This document shows, piece by piece, positions 49,152 through 58,468 of a stretch of 64,000 nt of DNA. Under the pieces are notes generated by a model. It saw only the letters and a program-made list of their open reading frames with translations. It was not told the origin of the DNA and ran no database searches. How positions within the stretch are numbered: the first letter of the stretch is position 1; the number at the start of each line of letters is the position of its first letter. This DNA comes from Frateuria edaphi (GTDB lineage: Bacteria; Pseudomonadota; Gammaproteobacteria; Xanthomonadales; Rhodanobacteraceae), in assembly GCF_021117405.1 (NCBI RefSeq), contig NZ_CP088251.1, positions 2,294,001-2,358,000 on the forward strand, read 5' to 3'. The translations under genes were made by a program, and so were the position numbers.

Positions 49152-49478
49152 TCAGCCGACGGTGAAGCTTTCCCCGCACCCGCACTCCCCCGTGGCATTG
49201 GGATTGTGGAACACGAATGCAGCGTTGAGACCCTGGCGGCGGAAATCGATCACCGTGCCCTCCACCATGGGCAGGCTCTTGGCATCGATGATCAGGCGGA
49301 TCCCATCCACCTCCATCGCCTGGTCGTCCGGGCGCGCGTCCTGGGCCAGGTCCACCACATAAGCGAAGCCGGAACAGCCAGTGCGCTTGACGCCAAAGCG
49401 AACGCCCACGGCGTTGGGCGTCTGGGCGAGGAACTGGCGGATGCGCTCGCGGGCGGGGGGAGTGATCGAGATGCTCAT
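49152..49478 (-). CDS. A-type iron-sulfur carrier protein (IscA/SufA/ErpA family)
   Basis: The 108-residue protein has the three conserved cysteines of A-type carriers, in [17 protein letters not shown] and [17 protein letters not shown]. It holds and delivers [2Fe-2S] or [4Fe-4S] clusters to apoproteins. The CGCGESF ending and [13 protein letters not shown] resemble IscA/SufA more than ErpA (which usually has CGCGSSF). No isc or suf genes are near. It is divergent from asnS, sharing a 128-base promoter gap. Confidence 0.92.
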   Translation of the reverse strand: MSISITPPARERIRQFLAQTPNAVGVRFGVKRTGCSGFAYVVDLAQDARPDDQAMEVDGIRLIIDAKSLPMVEGTVIDFRRQGLNAAFVFHNPNATGECGCGESFTVG

Positions 49479-49606
49479 GGGCGCCTGAAGGTGAAGTAGG
49501 TCGCGGGCCTACATTATCATGTGGGTTTGCCCCGGCGCGCCGAGTACGGCGCGCGAATCGAACACGACAGCGTCCAGATGCGGCGCGCGCGCAGGAGTTT
49601 CAACCC

Positions 49607-51022
<1,416 letters not shown>

Positions 51023-51027
51023 TCGCC

Positions 51028-51819
51028 ATGCTCCGTCGCCTTCCGCTGACTCTCCTGCTGGTCGCCCTCACCCTGCTGCTTGGCGCATGCCACAGCGTCA
51101 AGGTGCTGGTGCCGCCGAACCTGCGCGCGCCGACCGACTCCGGCAATGCGCTGGCGCAGGCCAAGCTGCAGTTGCAGCAGGCCACGCCCTGCTGCGGCAG
51201 CTTCGCGGACTTTTCCTACCTGACGCCGCTGCCGTGGCGCCCGAAGAAGTTCGAACTGGGCCCCGGCAGCATGGTGGCCAGCTTGAATGGCGTGCGCAGC
51301 TACTTCCTCGCCTTCCGCCTGCCCACCGACGTCAAGCTGCCCTACCGGGTCGCGCTGAAATCCGAATTGAACGGCCGCTGGCTGCACTCGAGCTATCTGT
51401 TCGCGCCGACCACCGTGCTGCTGGATGCCGCGTTCCAGCCGGTCGACTCGCAGGACATCCCGCTGTGCGAGTACATGGGCTGGAGCAGCGCCACCACCGG
51501 TGCCTTCGGCCAGCTCAAGGTGACCAGCGACAAGGCCCGTTACCTGGTGGTCTACAGCTCGGCCGACCAACAGGCCAGCGATACCTACTGGGAGCAGTCA
51601 CCGGCCACGTTCTCGGCCGAGGCGCCGGTGCGCATGACCTCCAACGGCAGCTTCCGCATCCCGCACGGGCCTGACGGCACGGTCTGGATCGGCATGATGA
51701 ACGAGACCTACGCCAAGGCGGTGGAGAACGGGATCTGCGACAAGGCGCCCGAAGGCAAGGGCCTGCTCAACACGCTGCGCACCGCCCTGCCCACGCACTG
51801 GAGCAAGAGCGGCACGTGA
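51028..51819 (+). CDS. MalM-like periplasmic lipoprotein
   Basis: The 263-residue protein starts MLRRLPLTLLLVALTLLLGA-C, a clear lipobox with Cys21 as the lipidation site. The mature part resembles the MalM family: ATPCCGSFADFSYLTPLPWR, GVRSYFLAFRLP, then SELNGRWLHSSYLFAPTTVL with LLDAAFQPV, all of which have counterparts in MalM. MalM is a periplasmic protein of the maltose operon with no settled biochemical role. The family call rests on remembered pattern similarity. It starts 5 bases after asnS and its stop overlaps the start of the next gene (GTGA), implying translational coupling. Confidence 0.55.
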   Translation: MLRRLPLTLLLVALTLLLGACHSVKVLVPPNLRAPTDSGNALAQAKLQLQQATPCCGSFADFSYLTPLPWRPKKFELGPGSMVASLNGVRSYFLAFRLPTDVKLPYRVALKSELNGRWLHSSYLFAPTTVLLDAAFQPVDSQDIPLCEYMGWSSATTGAFGQLKVTSDKARYLVVYSSADQQASDTYWEQSPATFSAEAPVRMTSNGSFRIPHGPDGTVWIGMMNETYAKAVENGICDKAPEGKGLLNTLRTALPTHWSKSGT

Positions 51820-52148
51820 ATCCCCTCGTCGAACTTTACCTGTTGCTCCTGACCGGTGGCATCGCCTGCTTCGTGCTGTATTACCTGGCGCAGTACCGCA
51901 TCGCCCGGCTGTTGCGCGAGCGTCACCCGCAGCAGTGGAAGATCATTGCCGAGCCCGAGCAGGGGCGACCCAGCGGCATGCGCACCTGGATGCGCATGCA
52001 GCACGTGCTGCGCTCCTCGCAACCGCGCCTGCCGGAGCTGCTGCAGGACGATGCGATCACCCGCTGGTTCGGCCTGTGGCGGGTCTCGCCGTGGCTGGCC
52101 TGGGGCTGCTGGTTCGCCGCGATGTTCCTGCAGTGGAAGGCGCGCTGA
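51816..52148 (+). CDS. Small two-helix membrane protein, UspB-like layout
   Basis: The 110-residue protein has an N-terminal helix (VELYLLLLTGGIACFVLYYL), a soluble middle of about 60 residues rich in Arg and Pro (IARLLRERHPQQWKIIAEPE), and a C-terminal helix (VSPWLAWGCWFAAMFLQW). The same size and helix-loop-helix plan occur in universal stress protein B, and LRERHPQQW resembles its LRNCDP region, but similarity is slight. It starts at a GTG overlapping the lipoprotein's stop by four bases, so the two are translated together and may work together. Confidence 0.6.
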   Translation: MNPLVELYLLLLTGGIACFVLYYLAQYRIARLLRERHPQQWKIIAEPEQGRPSGMRTWMRMQHVLRSSQPRLPELLQDDAITRWFGLWRVSPWLAWGCWFAAMFLQWKAR

Positions 52149-52266
52149 CCCCGTCCCGACCCTCATAGGTACGGTTGCGGGCGGCACTTTCAGGTGCAGG
52201 GCCAGAAAGACTTCTCTCCCTCGGCGGCATTCTCGCAACATCACGTCCAATCCAAGGAGGCATGCG

Positions 52267-53055
52267 ATGCAACTGGATCTCACGGGCCGTCATGCACTGG
52301 TCTGTGGCGCCTCGCAGGGCATCGGCCGCGCCAGCGCCATCGAGCTGGCCGAATTGGGCGCGACCGTCACCCTGCTCTCGCGCTCGCCTGGTCCGCTGGA
52401 AGAGCTGGCCGGCCAACTGCCGCGTCCGCGCGAACAGGACCACCGCTGGCAGGCGGTCGACATGCTCGACACCACGCGCCTGCAGGGCGTGGTCACCGAC
52501 ATCGCCGCGATCGGCCCGGTGCACATTCTGGTCAACAACAGCGGAGGCCCGCCCGGCGGCCCGGCGAACACCGCCGACCCGGCCGCGTTCGAGGCCGCCT
52601 TCCGCCAGCACCTGATCGCCGGCCAGGCAATGGTGCAGGCCCTGCTGCCGGGCATGCGCGAGGCCGGCTACGGCCGGATCGTCAATGTCATCTCGACCTC
52701 GGTGAAGGAACCGATCTCGAACCTGGGCGTGTCCAACACCGTGCGCGCGGCGGTCGCCGCCTGGGCCAAGACGCTCTCCGGCGAACTGGCCGCCGATGGC
52801 ATCACTGTCAACAACGTGCTGCCCGGCTACACCCGCACCGGCCGGCTGGACAGCTTGCTGGGCACGCAGGCGAAGAACAGCGGCCGCAGCGAGAACGACA
52901 TCGCGCACGACCTGATGTCCACCGTTCCCGCACGCCGCTTCGGTGAACCCGCCGAGGTCGCCGCGGTGATCGCTTTTCTCTGCACGCCGGCCGCCGCCTA
53001 CGTCAACGGCGTCAGCATCGCTGTCGACGGCGGTCGCACGCGCGCGCTGAGCTAG
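52267..53055 (+). CDS. Atypical short-chain dehydrogenase with altered catalytic residues
   Basis: The 262-residue protein has a Rossmann SDR fold: ALVCGASQGIGRASAIELAE (the GxxxGIG cofactor loop), HILVNNSGGPPGG in place of NNAG, and an FLCTPAAAYVNGVSIAVDGG ending. The active-site segment reads ISNLGVSNTVRAAVAAWAKT, so the Tyr and Lys of the YxxxK pair are replaced by Ser and Arg. This fits the group of FabG-like SDRs without the normal tetrad, whose chemistry is unknown. Context with the aminomuconate genes suggests a role in aromatic or tryptophan breakdown. ATG 52267 follows AAGGAGG. Confidence 0.85.
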   Translation: MQLDLTGRHALVCGASQGIGRASAIELAELGATVTLLSRSPGPLEELAGQLPRPREQDHRWQAVDMLDTTRLQGVVTDIAAIGPVHILVNNSGGPPGGPANTADPAAFEAAFRQHLIAGQAMVQALLPGMREAGYGRIVNVISTSVKEPISNLGVSNTVRAAVAAWAKTLSGELAADGITVNNVLPGYTRTGRLDSLLGTQAKNSGRSENDIAHDLMSTVPARRFGEPAEVAAVIAFLCTPAAAYVNGVSIAVDGGRTRALS

Positions 53056-53177
53056 CTCGCAGGGTGGGCTTCGGCCCACCAGCTCTCCGCACGGCGGGTT
53101 GATGCCCATCCCACGAAGGCGTGTGCATACGCCTCCGTCCGGTGCAATCCCTCGTCCCAGGTCGTAAGCTTGTCCGG

Positions 53178-54644
53178 ATGCCTTCCTTGCGCCTCGCCAA
53201 CCTGATCGACGGCCGCCTCGTGGCTCCCAGGGCCGACCGCTGGCTCGACGTGTACGAACCGGCCACCGGCGAAGTCTTCGCGCACTGCCCCGATTCCGAC
53301 GCCGACGACGTCGCCGATGCCGTAGCCGCCGCACATCGCGCCGCACCCGCCTGGGCGCACACGCCGGTCGAACAGCGCGCCCGGCTGATGAATTGCCTGG
53401 CCGACCTGATCGAGCAGGACCTGGATGCCTTCGCCGCGCTCGAATCGCGCGACAGCGGCAAGCCGCTCACGCTGGCACGCAACCTCGACATTCCGCGCGC
53501 GGTCAGCAACCTGCGCTACTTCGCCGCCGCGATCCAGGGCTGGGACAGCCAGTCGCACGCCATGGCGCTCGGCCAGCCGGGCATCGGCGCGGTCAACTAC
53601 ACGTTGCGCCAGCCGCTGGGCGTGGTCGGCTGCATCAGCCCGTGGAACCTGCCGCTGTACCTGTTCACCTGGAAGATCGCGCCCGCGCTCGCCGCCGGCA
53701 ACACTGTGGTGGCCAAACCCTCGGAAATCACGCCCTGCACCGCCGCACGCCTGGCCGAGCTCAGCATCGAGGCGGGCTTCCCGCCCGGCGTGCTCAACAT
53801 CGTGCAGGGTCGTGGCCCGAGCGTGGGACAGCCGCTGGTCGAACACCCGCAGGTCAAGGCAATCTCTTTCACCGGCAGCACCGCGACCGGCGCGACGATC
53901 GCCGCCGCCGCGGCGTCGCGCTTCAAGAAAGTGTCGCTGGAGATGGGCGGCAAGAATCCGGCCCTCGTGTTCGCCGACGCGGACCTTTCCGACGCCAACC
54001 TCGACACGATCGTGCGCTCGGGCTTCGCCAACCAGGGCGAGATCTGCCTGTGCGGATCGCGCCTGCTGGTGCAGCGCTCGATCTACGAGCGTTTCCGGGA
54101 ACGCTATCTGGAACGCGTGCGGCAACTGGTGGTGGGCGATCCGGACGAACCCTCCACGCACCTCGGCGCGCTGGTGTCCCAGCCGCACTTCGACAAGGTG
54201 ATGGGCTGCATCGCCCAAGCTCGAGCCGATGGCGCTACCGTTCTGTGCGGCGGTGAAGCGGTGTCCATGCCGGGCCGCTGCGCCAACGGTTGGTTCGTCG
54301 CTCCCACCGTGATCGAGGGGTTGTCCAACGCCTCGGCGACCAACCAGACCGAGATCTTCGGCCCGGTGGTGAGCCTCATCCCGTTCGAGGACGAAGCCGA
54401 GGCGGTCGCACTCGCCAACGACAGCCGCTATGGCCTGGCCGCGTCGCTGTGGACGCAGGACCTTTCCCGCGCCCATCGCGTCGCCGCCGCGCTCGACTTC
54501 GGCATCGTCTGGACCAACTGCTGGCTGCTGCGCGACCTGCGCACGCCGTTCGGCGGCGTGAAGCAGTCAGGCCTTGGCCGCGAAGGCGGCACCGAGGCGC
54601 TGGCCTTCTTCACCGAGCCAAAGAACATCTGCATCCGCTACTGA
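53178..54644 (+). CDS. Aldehyde dehydrogenase, likely 2-aminomuconic semialdehyde dehydrogenase
   Basis: The 488-residue NAD-dependent ALDH shows PWNLPLYLFTWKIAPALAAG (oxyanion Asn), KPSEITPCTAARLAELSIEA, SFTGSTATGATIA (cofactor loop), SLEMGGKNPALVFADADL (general-base Glu) and the catalytic Cys in GFANQGEICLCGSRLLVQRS. The ICLCGSR and KQSGLGREGG patterns are typical of 2-hydroxymuconic or 2-aminomuconic semialdehyde dehydrogenases. The 2-aminomuconate deaminase gene two steps downstream supports the aminomuconate assignment. The carbonic anhydrase gene follows after 12 bases. Confidence 0.85.
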   Translation: MPSLRLANLIDGRLVAPRADRWLDVYEPATGEVFAHCPDSDADDVADAVAAAHRAAPAWAHTPVEQRARLMNCLADLIEQDLDAFAALESRDSGKPLTLARNLDIPRAVSNLRYFAAAIQGWDSQSHAMALGQPGIGAVNYTLRQPLGVVGCISPWNLPLYLFTWKIAPALAAGNTVVAKPSEITPCTAARLAELSIEAGFPPGVLNIVQGRGPSVGQPLVEHPQVKAISFTGSTATGATIAAAAASRFKKVSLEMGGKNPALVFADADLSDANLDTIVRSGFANQGEICLCGSRLLVQRSIYERFRERYLERVRQLVVGDPDEPSTHLGALVSQPHFDKVMGCIAQARADGATVLCGGEAVSMPGRCANGWFVAPTVIEGLSNASATNQTEIFGPVVSLIPFEDEAEAVALANDSRYGLAASLWTQDLSRAHRVAAALDFGIVWTNCWLLRDLRTPFGGVKQSGLGREGGTEALAFFTEPKNICIRY

Positions 54645-54656
54645 TCGGGAAAAACC

Positions 54657-55325
54657 ATGCCGCACACCCTCAAGGACCTGCTCGCCAACAACCGCCGCTG
54701 GGCCGCCAGCGTCACCGCCGCGGATCCGCACTTCTTCGAGCAGCTTTCGCAGCAGCAGGCGCCCAAGTATTTGTGGATCGGCTGCTCCGACTCGCGCGTG
54801 CCCGCCACGCAGATCGTCGACCTGCCACCGGGCGAGATCTTCGTCCACCGCAACGTGGCCAACGTCGTCGTGCACACCGACCTCAACGCGCTGAGCACCA
54901 TCCAGTTCGCGGTGGACGTGCTCAAGGTGGAACACATCCTGGTGGTGGGCCATTACGGCTGCGGCGGCGTGGGCGCGGTGCTGCGCAAGGACAAGCTTGG
55001 CCTGATCGACAACTGGCTGCGCCACGTCAAGGACGTCGCCTTCAAGCATGAGGCCTCGCTGCAGCCGCAGGTTCCGTTCACGGAACGACACGAGCGTCTG
55101 TGCGAACTCAACGCCATCGAGCAGGCGCTCAACGTCTGCGGCACCAGCATCGTGCAGGACGCCTGGGAGCGCGGCCAGAAACTCACCGTGCACGCCTGGG
55201 TCTACGGCCTCACCGACGGCCACATGCACGATCTTGGGCTGATCGTCACCGGCCGCGAAGGCATGGCCGAGGCCTATCGCACCGCGCTGGACGGCATGGC
55301 AGAGCGCTGGCAGCAGAAAGCATGA
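54657..55325 (+). CDS. can: Beta-carbonic anhydrase
   Basis: The 222-residue enzyme has the zinc-site motifs CSDSRVPATQIVDLPPGEIF (Cys and Asp/Arg) and VVGHYGCGGVGAVL (His and Cys). HRNVANVVVHTDLNALSTIQ is also characteristic. It interconverts CO2 and bicarbonate in the cytoplasm. Length fits Can. It sits between the aldehyde dehydrogenase and aminomuconate deaminase genes, and its TGA overlaps the deaminase ATG (ATGA). This raises the possibility that it handles CO2 from the decarboxylation step of the same pathway, an inference from gene order. Confidence 0.94.
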   Translation: MPHTLKDLLANNRRWAASVTAADPHFFEQLSQQQAPKYLWIGCSDSRVPATQIVDLPPGEIFVHRNVANVVVHTDLNALSTIQFAVDVLKVEHILVVGHYGCGGVGAVLRKDKLGLIDNWLRHVKDVAFKHEASLQPQVPFTERHERLCELNAIEQALNVCGTSIVQDAWERGQKLTVHAWVYGLTDGHMHDLGLIVTGREGMAEAYRTALDGMAERWQQKA

Positions 55326-55747
55326 GCGGGGGCATCCGCACCGAGGCGGCACCGGCGCCGGTGGGCGCCTATCCGCACGCCCGCAGGGTGGGCAACCTGC
55401 TGTTCCTCTCCGGGGTCGGCCCGCGCGAACCGGGCACGAACCGGGTGCCGGGAAACGTCCATGAGCACGACGGCAGCCTCGCCGCCTACGACATCGAGGC
55501 GCAATGCCGGCAGGTGTTCGCCAACGTACGCGCCGTGCTGGAAGCGAGCGGCGCGCGCTGGGAAGACCTGGTCGACGTGACCGTGTTCCTCACCGACATG
55601 GCGCGCGACTTCCCTGTCTACAACAAGCTTTACGCCGAGTACTTCGCCGGCGTCGACGCCTGCCGCACCACCGTGGGCATCGACGCCCTGCCGACGCCGA
55701 TCGCGATCGAACTCAAGTGCATCGCGGCACTGCCCGCCGAGCACTGA
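55322..55747 (+). CDS. 2-aminomuconate deaminase (RidA family)
   Basis: The 141-residue RidA-fold protein is of the aminomuconate deaminase branch: PVGAYPHARRVGNLLFLSGV, GPREPGTNRVPG, DIEAQCRQVFANVRAVLEAS, VDVTVFLTDMARDFPVYNKL and the C-terminal PTPIAIELKCIAAL. The enzyme hydrolyses 2-aminomuconate to 4-oxalocrotonate in tryptophan, aminophenol or nitrobenzoate breakdown. ATG overlaps the carbonic anhydrase stop by four bases. The upstream enzymes (3-hydroxyanthranilate dioxygenase, ACMS decarboxylase) are not in this window. Confidence 0.87.
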   Translation: MSGGIRTEAAPAPVGAYPHARRVGNLLFLSGVGPREPGTNRVPGNVHEHDGSLAAYDIEAQCRQVFANVRAVLEASGARWEDLVDVTVFLTDMARDFPVYNKLYAEYFAGVDACRTTVGIDALPTPIAIELKCIAALPAEH

Positions 55748-55750
55748 AAC

Positions 55751-55781
55751 AAAAGGCCCCGCCGGCAACGCCGACGGGGCC
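55751..55781. terminator. Hairpin terminator between convergent genes
   Basis: GGCCCCG and CGGGGCC enclose a smaller GGC-AAC-GCC stem. On the minus strand it is followed by TTTTGTTTC, ending the His-rich protein gene. On the plus strand there is no T run, but the hairpin could still stabilise the deaminase transcript. Confidence 0.7.
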
Positions 55782-55800
55782 AACGACGGCATCGACCGGA

Positions 55801-55998
55801 TTACTTGCCGGCAGCCGGCTTCTCCGCCGACTTCTTCATCGCCTTGTGGGCGTGATGATGATGGGTCATCGTCTTCTTCGGGGCCGCGGCCGCCTGCTCG
55901 GTCTTGGTCGCCGCCTTCGGGGCAGCGTCCTGGGCCAGCACAACACCGGAAAGAGCCACGCCCGCCACGAGCAGGGAAGCGATCACGAGCTTACGCAT
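55801..55998 (-). CDS. Small secreted His/Lys/Ala-rich protein
   Basis: The 65-residue protein has a signal peptide (MRKLVIASLLVAGVALSGVV-LAQ). A low-complexity mature part of about 42 residues is rich in Ala and Lys, with a histidine cluster (TMTHHHHAHKAMKKSAEKPA). GAGG lies 7 bases before the ATG. The histidines could bind metal such as Ni, Zn or Cu. The Ala/Lys/His-rich composition also recalls acid-shock (Asr-like) proteins. No family was recognised and no partner gene is evident. Confidence 0.65.
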   Translation of the reverse strand: MRKLVIASLLVAGVALSGVVLAQDAAPKAATKTEQAAAAPKKTMTHHHHAHKAMKKSAEKPAAGK

Positions 55999-56184
55999 AA
56001 GGAAACCTCGGAACTGGAATGAGCCGCGGACCCGGCCGGAACCCGGCATCGCGGGCGGCGCGGCGGATGCACGATGCGGCGGCCGCCGGATACGGCGACT
56101 GAACATCCAGCGCCCGGACATGCACGCCGCGCGCATCGGCCCCTTGACTTGCGACGCGCCGTTTTTTTTGCGAAAAAACTTGCG

Positions 56185-56961
56185 TCAGACGAGGCAGGCG
56201 CGCAGCAGCGGCTCGATCGCGTTACGCAGGACCGCGGCCTTGCTTTCGTCCCAGTCGAAGCTGTCCTCGTCCATGTAGTTGCGCTGGGTCATCTCCAGCT
56301 GCACTGCATCGACGCCGTCGTCTGGACGTCCATACTGCCGCGTGATGTAGCCGCCCTTGAAGCGGCCATTCACCGCGTAATCGAAGCGGTCCTGCGCACC
56401 CAACACGCCCTCCAGCCGCTGCTGCAGCGACGGCGAACAACTCGCACCGTCGGCGGTACCGAGGTTCAAGTCGGGCAAGCGCCCGTCGAACAGCATCGGC
56501 ACGCGGCTGCGGATCGAATGGCCTTCCCACAGCACCACGCGCCCGTGCAACGAGCGCAACCTCGCAAGTTCCTGCTGGAGCGCGGCGTGATAGGGACGCC
56601 AGTAATCGTTCACGCGGCGTTGAACTTCCGCCGCCTCCGGCTCGCCCTCCAGGTACAACGGCTCGCCATCGAAGCCGATGGTCGAAACAAGGCCGGTTTC
56701 GCGTTTGCCCGGATAGAGCGCGTGGCCGTCGGCCGGCCGGTTGAGGTCGACCACGTAGCGCGAGGCGAGCGGGCGCAGCAGGCTCGCGCCGAGCACCTGC
56801 GCCAGCGGTGCGTACAGGCGCGCGACGTGCCAGTCCGTATCGGGCGAACGACGCGCCGCCGGATGCATGCGCGCGGCGATGTCGTCGGGAATGTGGCTGC
56901 CATCGTGGGGCAGGCTGATCAGCAGCGGGACGCTGCCCTGGTCGAGGCGGAAGATGTCCAT
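56185..56961 (-). CDS. N-formylglutamate deformylase family amidohydrolase
   Basis: The 258-residue protein matches the N-formylglutamate amidohydrolase (HutG type 2) family: PLLISLPHDGSHIPDDIAAR, DTDWHVARLYAPLAQVLGAS, RYVVDLNRPADG, VVLWEGHSIRSRVPMLFDGR, and GYITRQYGRPDDGVDAVQLE with MTQRNYMDE. It releases formate from N-formyl-L-glutamate, the last step of the five-step histidine pathway. No hut genes are in the window, so a role on another N-formyl amino acid is possible. It ends a gene pair with gor, 30 bases apart. Confidence 0.88.
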   Translation of the reverse strand: MDIFRLDQGSVPLLISLPHDGSHIPDDIAARMHPAARRSPDTDWHVARLYAPLAQVLGASLLRPLASRYVVDLNRPADGHALYPGKRETGLVSTIGFDGEPLYLEGEPEAAEVQRRVNDYWRPYHAALQQELARLRSLHGRVVLWEGHSIRSRVPMLFDGRLPDLNLGTADGASCSPSLQQRLEGVLGAQDRFDYAVNGRFKGGYITRQYGRPDDGVDAVQLEMTQRNYMDEDSFDWDESKAAVLRNAIEPLLRACLV

Positions 56962-56991
56962 CGGAGCAGTGTAACGCCGGCACCGCGACCC

Positions 56992-58335
56992 TCAGTGCAT
57001 CAGCAGCAGTTCCTCCGACGAGGTCGGGTGGATCGCCACCGCGCTGCGCAACTCGCGCCGGGTGAGGCCCTGGCGCATCGCCACGGCGAAGCCCTGCAGC
57101 ATTTCGTCCACGCCCGGTCCCAGGACGTGCAGGCCCAGCACGCGCTCGTCGTCCCCCGTGCAGACGAGCTTCATGACGGTCGGTTCGCGCTGGCCCGCCA
57201 CCGCGAACTGAAGCGGCACGAAGCGCTTGCTGTAGACCCGCACCGTATCGCCGTGGCGCGTCCTCGCCTCTTCCTCGGTCAGGCCGATCTTGCCTAGCGG
57301 CGGATCGGTGAAGACCACGGACGGGATCGCCTGATAGTCGAAAGAGGCTTCCGGCTGGCCGCCGAACAGCCGCTCGACGAGCGCATACCCTGCCGAAACC
57401 GCCACCGGCGTCAGCGCGGGACAGGCGGTGACGTCGCCGATGGCGGTGATGCCCGCGACCGTGGTGTTCTGGTGTGCATCGACCTGGACGAAACCCTTTT
57501 CGTCGCGCGCCACGCCGACCTCCTCCAGTCCGAGCGCATCGCTATTGGGCTCCCGTCCGACCGCCCACAGCACCGCCTCGTACGGTCCGTGCGCGGCGCC
57601 GCGGGCATCATCCAGCAGCAGCGCGCCTGTTTCGCCGCGGGCGCCGTTGACGTTGCTCTGCGGCGTGATGCGGATGCCCTGTGCGCGCATCTGCGCGGCG
57701 AGCGCCTGCACCACCTCGGCATCGAAGCCGTCGAGCAGCTGCTTGCGGATCAACAGCTCGACCTCGCAGCCGAGCGCGCGCAGCAGGCAGGCAAATTCGG
57801 TCGCGACGTAGCCGCCGCCGACGATGCCGATCGAACGCGGCAGGGTCCGCATCGAGAAAATGTCGTCCGACACCATGCCCAGCTCGAAGCCCGGCAGGGG
57901 CAGCCTCCGCGGTCGTGCCCCGGTGGCGATGGTGATCTGCGACGCGCGGTACTGCTTGTCGCCGGCCTGCACGGTGTCGCGTGCCAGCAGGCGACCCGCC
58001 GCGCCGATCCAGGTCACGCCGGCTTCCTGCAATCGCGCGGTGTAGCGTTCGCGGATGCCTGCGATGTAGCGATCGCGCAGCAGGCGGAAGTGGTTCCAGT
58101 CCAGCTGGCCGGGCGTGAGGTCGAAACCGTAGTCGACCGCCAGCGCTTGCGCATGCGCAAGTTGCGAGGCAAACCAGAGCGCCTTTTTCGGTACGCAACC
58201 CAGGTTCGCACAGGTGCCCCCCGGCGGGCCCGGTTCCATCAGCGCCACCCTGGCGCCGTACCGTGCCGCGCGCTGGGCCACCGTCAGTCCGCCGGACCCG
58301 GCGCCCAGCACGATCAGGTCGAAATCGCTAGTCAT
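56992..58335 (-). CDS. gor: Glutathione reductase
   Basis: The 447-residue flavoenzyme has FAD motif VLGAGSGGLTVAQRAARYGA, redox disulfide GGTCANLGCVPKKALWFASQ, NADPH motif IGIVGGGYVATEFACLLRAL, second FAD site TTVAGITAIGDVTACPALTP, and the His-Glu pair in AIHPTSSEELLLMH at the C-terminus. The GCVPKKALW pattern is that of glutathione reductase, not dihydrolipoamide dehydrogenase. The segment after the NADPH motif (LRALGCEVELLIRKQLLDGF) carries an Arg-Lys pair suited to the NADPH phosphate. It reduces GSSG in the cytoplasm. The deformylase gene starts 30 bases after its stop. Confidence 0.92.
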   Translation of the reverse strand: MTSDFDLIVLGAGSGGLTVAQRAARYGARVALMEPGPPGGTCANLGCVPKKALWFASQLAHAQALAVDYGFDLTPGQLDWNHFRLLRDRYIAGIRERYTARLQEAGVTWIGAAGRLLARDTVQAGDKQYRASQITIATGARPRRLPLPGFELGMVSDDIFSMRTLPRSIGIVGGGYVATEFACLLRALGCEVELLIRKQLLDGFDAEVVQALAAQMRAQGIRITPQSNVNGARGETGALLLDDARGAAHGPYEAVLWAVGREPNSDALGLEEVGVARDEKGFVQVDAHQNTTVAGITAIGDVTACPALTPVAVSAGYALVERLFGGQPEASFDYQAIPSVVFTDPPLGKIGLTEEEARTRHGDTVRVYSKRFVPLQFAVAGQREPTVMKLVCTGDDERVLGLHVLGPGVDEMLQGFAVAMRQGLTRRELRSAVAIHPTSSEELLLMH

Positions 58336-58468
58336 GCCGCCTCCGTTGGCTTGCGTTTTCCAGCATGCCTTCCTGACGGTGACGGACGTGAGCAGGCACG
58401 TCCGCGTGCCCCTTGCCTGAAGGCCTGGTGAAATCTAGTCTGGCCCTGACCCTTCGAGGGAAAGCCGA

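Noticed and set aside
49152-49478. Calling the A-type carrier erpA
   Set aside because: The CGCGESF ending and the flanking residues fit IscA/SufA at least as well, so no symbol was given.
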